Assembly: GCA_019242465.1 (NCBI GenBank)
Contig: JAFAVL010000416.1
Span: 1-11,035 of the forward strand
DNA from: Chroococcidiopsidaceae cyanobacterium CP_BM_RX_35
GTDB taxonomy: Bacteria; Cyanobacteriota; Cyanobacteriia; Cyanobacteriales; Chroococcidiopsidaceae
Length of the DNA: 11,035 bases
Direction of reading: 5' to 3'
The notes below the pieces were generated by a model. That model made no database searches. It was not told the DNA's origin and saw only the letters and a list, made by a program, of their open reading frames with translations. Shown here piece after piece: positions 6,968-11,035 of this stretch (within the stretch, counting starts at the first letter, position 1; every line of letters begins with the position of its first letter). Position numbers and translations under genes: made by a program.

Positions 6968-7444
6968 ATGGTCGCGCCAGCTGTTGAAGGCATTGATCTG
7001 TTCAAAATTGCGGGTCGCTCCATTTCGGGCTGGATTCCCAGCTTCAAGACGGGCACGGCTGGACACGTCCGACAGCCGTTCTGTAGCCAGTTGGAAGAAC
7101 GCCTCTTGCTCTGGCTCGAATACCATCCCCAGGTTGCCTGCTACGCCCGTGGCGACATTGGTCCAAAGTTTGCCACCGCGTACCGACTACCTGCTCCCAA
7201 GGATGCGCCTTTTGCCATTGGCTACGAATTTCTCGGCCAACCCCATGATTACTTGCCTGATGTCGTAGGCACGTTGACGAATGGAACACTCTTCATCGCC
7301 GAGGCAGGCATGGAAGATGACAAACGGGGCGATCGCTACCTTGCCAAAGCCGAGGCAGCACGCCGCCTAGCGCGCATCCGACGAGGCGTCTTCTGGATTG
7401 GCACGGAAAAGGGAGATGTCGCTATTCTGTTGATTTGGCTTTAA
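6968..7444 (+). CDS. TnsA-like transposon endonuclease domain protein, possibly truncated
   Basis: TnsA-type proteins are PD-(D/E)XK nucleases that cut the 5' ends of Tn7-like transposons. The likely parts are a Glu in the helix EERLLLWLEYHPQV, an Asp in HDYLPDVVGTL and an Glu in the strand LFIAEAGMEDDK. The canonical (E/Q)xK appears here as E-A-G, so activity is uncertain. I chose ATG 6968 because GAAGGG lies 6 bp upstream; GTG 6935 is an in-frame alternative. The product is about 158 residues against about 270 for Tn7 TnsA. The frame stops at the edge of the IS1 element, so the C-terminus may be lost. No TnsB, TnsC or TniQ partner is in the window. It contains a HIP1 site (7329-7336), suggesting long residence in cyanobacterial DNA. 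Family call is by motif pattern only. Confidence 0.55.
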   Translation: MVAPAVEGIDLFKIAGRSISGWIPSFKTGTAGHVRQPFCSQLEERLLLWLEYHPQVACYARGDIGPKFATAYRLPAPKDAPFAIGYEFLGQPHDYLPDVVGTLTNGTLFIAEAGMEDDKRGDRYLAKAEAARRLARIRRGVFWIGTEKGDVAILLIWL

Positions 7445-7952
7445 ACGGGTAAACCAAATTCGTAGCGATTAATAAATAGTCCAATTACCAAATCGTGCAT
7501 CAATATTGTCTTAGAAAAACAAATTGTTCTTCGAGCTAAACGCTTAATCCTTGTCCGTAAATTCAAGTTTTTGTTTTCAATTTTTTGTGTATTCTGTTTC
7601 CCAACCACATGTTTCTTCGGTTCTAGATTTCGCTCGTATGCTCCCCAACCGTCAGTGTAAAATCCTGTAATGCCAAACGGCTCCAATAGGGCTTTTAATT
7701 GCAGAAATACTTCATCTTTACGAGTTCCAAAGACATAGGCTAAAACTTTTCCACTACAATGGTCAATCGCATACCATAACCACCGAGGATTTGATTTCCT
7801 CGCCACGTAACTCCACAACTCGTCTAGTTCAGATTCAAAGCTGTGAGGCTTTTCATCCAGCGGCGCTAATAAAATCTCTACCTCAATCTGCTCTGGATTC
7901 AGTTGCTTTAACACCGATAGGTTGACTGGTCGCAACTGAGACTCTTTTTTTT
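7441..7952 (-). CDS. insB: IS1 transposase, InsB catalytic part (made as InsAB' by -1 frameshift)
   Basis: This is the DDE-type catalytic half of the IS1 transposase. Landmarks are the first Asp in LDELWSYVARKS, the second in FYTDGWGAYERN, and the Glu in TQKIENKNLNLRTRIKRLARRT, all in the order and context of enterobacterial InsB; the Arg/Lys-rich helix after the Glu is also conserved. The frame has no useful start codon of its own (a TTG at 7935 only). It should be produced by -1 slippage from insA at the A8 run (7952-7945), giving ...TRELKKESQLRPVNLS. It ends FGLPV, and the stop sits at the edge of the element. No internal stops are seen, so the copy may be active. Confidence 0.88.
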
Positions 7953-8209
7953 AATTCACGAGTAACGGTGTTAGGGCTCACATGTAAAACTCGAGCTGTG
8001 TCTCTCACTCCACTTCCATTCATTGCCATGTCTACAATTTGTCGTTTAACACTACGCAAACTCCCAGGACGCGAATAATCGAGAATAAAAGTCCGACCAC
8101 TACAGACGTTTCCCCGACACCGATAACGTTGTTTACCTTCAGGTGTTCTTCCAAATTTGACCAGATCAGTGCCATGACAATGAATGCAATGAATAGGCTT
8201 AAGGAGCAT
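7883..8209 (-). CDS. insA: IS1 InsA, zinc-ribbon/HTH DNA-binding protein
   Basis: InsA binds IS1 ends and represses its promoter; it also forms the N-terminal half of the frameshifted transposase. The cysteines of a zinc ribbon are visible (CIHCHG, then RCRGNVCSG), followed by an HTH region, VDMAMNGSGVRDTARVLHVSPNTVTRELKK, closely matching InsA of IS1. I start it at ATG 8209-8207 (MLLKPIHCIHC), which matches the usual InsA N-terminus; GTG 8236 would add nine residues. It ends in the zero frame about 60 bases past the slippery run. Confidence 0.87.
   Translation of the reverse strand: MLLKPIHCIHCHGTDLVKFGRTPEGKQRYRCRGNVCSGRTFILDYSRPGSLRSVKRQIVDMAMNGSGVRDTARVLHVSPNTVTRELKKRVSVATSQPIGVKATESRAD
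7945..7952 (-). other. Slippery A8 run for programmed -1 frameshift
   Basis: On the minus strand a run of eight A residues (TTAAAAAAAAGAG) lies where insA and insB overlap. Slipping back one base there joins ELKK to ESQLRPVNL and on to the catalytic frame. The equivalent motif in IS1 is A6C, so position and mechanism match the family. Confidence 0.75.
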
Positions 8210-8251
8210 CTTTATTTTTTCATCAATATTTCCCACTATTATTTCATATAG

Positions 8252-8464
8252 AGCTTAGTCGATCAACAGGTTGACGACATCTCCGGGTTTCAGGGGGTGA
8301 ATTACCGGATTCTCTACTTCTTTCACGGTAACGAGGCGGCGATTCTCGCCCACGGGCTCGTGAAGGAGCGAAGGGTGCCGCCGGACGAAATCGACCGGGC
8401 CGTCGAGCGAAGGAAGAAGTTCGAGTCGAATCCCGAGCGCCACACGTATAAGGAAGAGGAGTAG
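8252..8464 (+). pseudogene. RelE/HigB-type toxin, 5' end missing
   Basis: An open frame without a start codon encodes VDDISGFQGVNYRILYFFHG, then AILAHGLVKERRVPPDEIDRAVERRKKFESNPE, the C-terminal half of Gp49-like RelE/HigB mRNA interferases. The hydrophobic RILYFF strand and HGLVKE motif are characteristic. The frame begins right at the IS1 boundary; the N-terminal part, with the first strands and helices, is absent and is not found on the other side of the element. The toxin is therefore presumably inactive. Its stop lies 4 bp before the antitoxin start, the toxin-first order usual for HigBA. Confidence 0.75.
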
Positions 8465-8468
8465 TCAC

Positions 8469-8810
8469 ATGCCGAGAACGACCCGAAATGCGATAAAAAT
8501 TCTTCATAACCGACTCTACAAAGATCCCGAGCGAAAGGCGGATCTCGAAGAGGCTCGGATCAACGACGACGTCGCTCGGAAGATCGCGGCGCTTCGGGAA
8601 GCGCGAAATCTCTCGCAACGAGAACTTGCCGCCCTCGTCGGTACGACGGCGTCCGTCATCTGTCGGCTCGAGGATGCCGACTACGAAGGGCATTCGGTCG
8701 GGATGCTCAACAGGATCGCCTCGGCGCTTGGGGCTCATCTTTCGATAAACTTCGTACCGGCTCCCGACGGAGGAGCGGCGGACGTCTCCAACTTGCCGAC
8801 GTCACTCTAG
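8469..8810 (+). CDS. XRE-family HTH antitoxin (HigA-like)
   Basis: A 113-residue protein with a helix-turn-helix of the XRE/Cro type at about 33-90 (RKIAALREARNLSQRELAAL ... VICRLEDADYEG). It would neutralise the adjoining RelE/HigB-like toxin and repress the operon. GAGGAG, 7 bp before the ATG and overlapping the end of the toxin gene, gives a clear start and implies translational coupling. Since the upstream toxin is truncated, the antitoxin is now an orphan and has probably lost its native promoter. Codons end largely in G or C, unlike the genes left of 6800. Confidence 0.85.
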   Translation: MPRTTRNAIKILHNRLYKDPERKADLEEARINDDVARKIAALREARNLSQRELAALVGTTASVICRLEDADYEGHSVGMLNRIASALGAHLSINFVPAPDGGAADVSNLPTSL

Positions 8811-9111
8811 AAAACATGGGTTCGCAATCGTGGAACCATGAGTGTTCCACGGTGTTCCTCACTATAGAGGGACCTTATCCGTATAGTGTATGACACTTTC
8901 CTCGTGGTGATTTTCGTTACGTCGTAACGTCTGTGGAAAGGCGGATACCGTCCGATAACCGATGATTATCGGAAGGAATAATTTCTGGCCGAGCGGCGAC
9001 GTACGGAGCGAGGAGGGGGCCGGGATACGGCGGGATTTGACTGATAATGAAGGCGGCGCACCTAAGGGGCGTGCTCGTGACCCTGCTTGACGGTGTAGCA
9101 ACAGAGAAAGA
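8811..9111. other. Non-coding interval between antitoxin and sulfatase
   Basis: Apart from the four dyads at 8827-8973 I see no gene or clear promoter here. The part from 8990 to 9060 is very G-rich and the last 25 bases before the sulfatase are A-rich. Short frames in this region have no recognisable content. Confidence 0.6.
8827..8973. repeat. Cluster of four dyad symmetries in non-coding DNA
   Basis: Four separate inverted repeats lie in 147 bp between antitoxin and sulfatase. (1) 8827-8853: CGTGGAAC / GTTCCACG, 8 bp plus two more pairs, 7-nt loop. (2) 8860-8888: CACTATA / TATAGTG, 15-nt gap. (3) 8915-8929: CGTTACG-T-CGTAACG, perfect. (4) 8951-8973: TCCGATAA / TTATCGGA, 7-nt gap. None is followed by a T-run. 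Different arm sequences argue against one regulator binding all four. Candidates are operators for the antitoxin or for a sulfatase regulator, a recombination or resolution site, or structured RNA. Confidence 0.6.
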
Positions 9112-11035
9112 ATGAAATCTCAAGAACAAAGAAGAAAAACAATGAGTGCAACCAACGATAACTTGCTAGGAAGCAACGGTTCCAGCCAGCCATTCAAAGG
9201 CACCATTAGACTCGACATTCGAGATTCGATGCCGGATTGGTCGGCATTTCTTGCCAAAAAAGCGCCGAAGGACGCACCGAACGTCCTCGTCATCCTTTAC
9301 GACGACACTGGCTGCGCCTCCTGGTCTACCTACGGCGGGCGGATCAACATGCCGACGCTCGATCGGCTGGCGCAGAACGGACTGACCTACTCGCAATGGC
9401 ACACAACCTCAGTCTGCTCGCCAACGCGCTCGACTTTCCTGACCGGACGCAATCATCACGCGAACGGGTTCGGCTCGATCGCCGAGATGGCTCTCGGATT
9501 CCCCGGCTATAACGGTCATATTCCACTGGAGAACGGTACGATCGCGCAGGTGCTGCGCGACGCGGGATGGAGCACCTTCTGGATCGGTAAGAATCACAAT
9601 GTGCCCGTTGATGCGTTTAGCATCGGCGCGTCTAAGAAACGCTGGCCATTGGGGTTGGGATATGACCGCTTCTACGGCTTCATCGGCGGCGAGACCAACC
9701 AGTGGTATCCCGAACTGATCGAAGACAATCATTATGTCGAGCAGCCGTATCAGCCCGAGGAGGGCTATCATTTCTCGAAGGACATCGCCGACAAGGCAAT
9801 CTCCTTTATCCGCGATTCCAAACAGTCGGAGCCGGAAAAACCCTGGTACATGTGGTACTGCCCTGGCGCAAACCACGCCCCGCATCATGCCCCGCAGGAG
9901 TATATCGACAAATATAAGGGCATGTTCGATGACGGCTATGAAGCGTATCGCGAATGGGTGGTGGCGCAAATGATCGAACGCGGTATCCTGCCCGAAGGCA
10001 CGGATCTAACGCCTATCAATCCGCTGCCCGAGGGGGTGCTTCCCGAAGCTGACAGCGTCCGCCCGTGGGATATGCTTTCGGACGACGAGAAGAAACTCTT
10101 TTCCCGCATGGCAGAAGTCTTTGCGGGGTTCTCCGAATACACCGATGTCCAGATCGGTCGCCTGATCGACTATCTGGAGGAATCGGGGCAGCTCGACAAC
10201 ACTTTGATCTTCTACTGTGCCGACAATGGTGCTTCGGGCGAGGGCAGCCCCAGCGGATCGGTCAACGAGAACCGTTTCTTCAACGGCTATCCCGACGACA
10301 TCGAGCAGAACATGGCCATGATCGAAAAGCTGGGAAGCCCGGACACCTACAACCACTATCCGACCGGCTGGGCAGTGGCGTTTTCCACGCCTTATAAAAT
10401 GTTCAAACGCTACTCCTCCTATGCGGGTGGTACTTGCGATCCACTGGTCATCTCATGGCCCAGGGGCATCAAGGCGCGAGGTGAGGTGCGTCACCAGTAC
10501 CACCACTGCACCGATATCATGCCGACGATCCTGGAATGCTGCGGCCTCGAAATGCCGGAGGTGATTGATGGCGTGAAGCAATCGCCGCTGGCGGGCGTGT
10601 CGATGCGCTACAGCTTTGACAATGCCAATGCGCCGACGACCAAAGAAACTCAATACTACGAGATGGTCGGCACGCGCGGCATCTGGCACAAGGGCTGGAA
10701 AGCAGCGACCCTGCACGCCCCAGCACCCTCAGACCAGGGCAATTTCGACAAGGAACGCTGGCAGCTTTTCCACACGGATGTGGATCGCTCGGAGGCGCAC
10801 GACCTCGCCGAGCAAGAGCTGGAAAAGCTGAAGCAGCTACAGGATCTGTGGATGGCTGAGGCGCAGAAGAACAATGTGCTGCCGCTCATCGATGTGGGTG
10901 TCCAGCTAATCCACGAGCTGGAGTTCCACGCGCAACCGCCTACAGGTGGGCAATTCGTTTACTATCCCGGAACGAGCGAGGTTCCCGAAGCGACAGCCGC
11001 CCGAACACTCGGCGCGTCGTTCAAGGCGCTGGCGG
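9112..11035 (+). CDS. Arylsulfatase (type I, formylglycine-dependent), 3' end beyond the window
   Basis: Hydrolyses sulfate esters, probably releasing sulfate from an organic substrate; the substrate class cannot be read from the sequence. Numbered from ATG 9112: Asp64-Asp65 (LYDDTG, metal site), Cys102 in C-S-P-T-R-STFLTGR (the CxPxR signature converted to formylglycine), Lys160 and His162 (GKNHN), Asp371-Asn372 (ADNGASGEG, metal site). All expected catalytic classes are present. There is no signal peptide, so a cytoplasmic enzyme is implied. An in-frame stop at 9088 bounds the start; ATG 9112 has a GAG 5 bp upstream, and ATG 9142 is an alternative closer to homologue N-termini (PFKGTI). About 641 codons are in the window with no stop. 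No sulfatase-maturating enzyme is adjacent. Codon use is strongly G/C-ending with no HIP1 site, unlike the left half. Confidence 0.92.
   Translation, partial: MKSQEQRRKTMSATNDNLLGSNGSSQPFKGTIRLDIRDSMPDWSAFLAKKAPKDAPNVLVILYDDTGCASWSTYGGRINMPTLDRLAQNGLTYSQWHTTSVCSPTRSTFLTGRNHHANGFGSIAEMALGFPGYNGHIPLENGTIAQVLRDAGWSTFWIGKNHNVPVDAFSIGASKKRWPLGLGYDRFYGFIGGETNQWYPELIEDNHYVEQPYQPEEGYHFSKDIADKAISFIRDSKQSEPEKPWYMWYCPGANHAPHHAPQEYIDKYKGMFDDGYEAYREWVVAQMIERGILPEGTDLTPINPLPEGVLPEADSVRPWDMLSDDEKKLFSRMAEVFAGFSEYTDVQIGRLIDYLEESGQLDNTLIFYCADNGASGEGSPSGSVNENRFFNGYPDDIEQNMAMIEKLGSPDTYNHYPTGWAVAFSTPYKMFKRYSSYAGGTCDPLVISWPRGIKARGEVRHQYHHCTDIMPTILECCGLEMPEVIDGVKQSPLAGVSMRYSFDNANAPTTKETQYYEMVGTRGIWHKGWKAATLHAPAPSDQGNFDKERWQLFHTDVDRSEAHDLAEQELEKLKQLQDLWMAEAQKNNVLPLIDVGVQLIHELEFHAQPPTGGQFVYYPGTSEVPEATAARTLGASFKALA

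Larger units (their letters stand above)
7441..8250 (-). mobile_element. IS1-family insertion sequence, ends not resolved
   Basis: The stretch carries the two overlapping frames diagnostic of IS1 (insA, insB) on the minus strand and is close to the roughly 770-800 bp expected for the family. The right end is placed near 8250 because the reading frame of a truncated toxin begins there, at an abrupt change in base composition. The left end lies near the insB stop codon. I could not find convincing terminal inverted repeats or a target duplication, so one end may be deleted or the boundaries may be off by tens of bases. Confidence 0.8.

Noticed and set aside
7935..7952. Sequencing error breaking one IS1 transposase gene in two
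   Set aside because: The two-frame organisation with an A-run at the overlap is the normal IS1 arrangement.
7420..8270. GTTGAT on the left and its complement on the right as IS1 terminal repeats
   Set aside because: The match is only six bases, diverges at once and lies outside the likely element ends on the toxin side, so it is probably chance.
8244..8738. 164-residue frame on the minus strand opposite the toxin-antitoxin pair
   Set aside because: Arg/Ser/Pro-rich composition typical of the antisense of a GC-rich gene; the plus-strand frames match known families.
9409..9969. 186-residue frame on the minus strand opposite the sulfatase
   Set aside because: It mirrors the sulfatase frame, which carries all active-site motifs; a long antisense frame is expected in GC-rich DNA.

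Overview
The window looks like a cyanobacterial chromosome segment that runs into mobile and foreign-looking DNA. The cyanobacterial assignment rests on a psbA (photosystem II D1) gene at the left edge, a very large STAND NTPase with WD40 repeats of the kind common in filamentous cyanobacteria, and HIP1 octamers (GCGATCGC) at 2413, 5515, 6665 and 7329. No tRNA, rRNA or CRISPR array was seen.

Layout. (1) 1-649, minus strand: N-terminal 216 codons of psbA, Glu130 type. (2) 650-1171: AT-rich intergenic DNA holding the psbA promoter and a second, diverged copy of that promoter and leader on the same strand. The second copy is followed by a Rho-independent terminator, so it could drive a short RNA of about 115 nt. 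(3) 1172-4957: one ancestral gene for an HTH-NB-ARC-WD40 protein with 14 WD40 repeats. A 165-bp terminal-inverted-repeat element with a 6-bp target duplication (4513-4689) splits it. Insert plus duplication is 171 bp, so the frame is kept, but two in-frame TAA codons cut off the 14th repeat and the tail. (4) 5118-6796: ATPase and permease of an OpuC/ProU-type osmolyte ABC importer, overlapping by 4 bp. An orphan ribosome binding site follows with no gene behind it, so the rest of the operon seems lost.

(5) 6935-7444: a lone TnsA-like endonuclease reading frame, more GC-rich but carrying a HIP1 site. (6) About 7441-8250, minus strand: an IS1-family element with insA and insB joined by a -1 frameshift at an A8 run. 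(7) 8252-8810: a type II toxin-antitoxin module whose RelE/HigB-like toxin is cut at its 5' end exactly where the IS1 DNA begins, next to an intact XRE antitoxin. (8) 8811-9111: non-coding DNA with four separate perfect or near-perfect dyads in about 150 bp. (9) 9112 to the end: a cytoplasmic-looking arylsulfatase with a C-S-P-T-R active site, open at the window edge.

From about 8250 the DNA is GC-rich, has no HIP1 site and uses G/C-ending codons. This suggests horizontal acquisition, or an assembly join at the IS1 copy. The strongest observations are the in-frame MITE-like insertion that removes the last propeller blade, and the duplicated psbA promoter with its own terminator.
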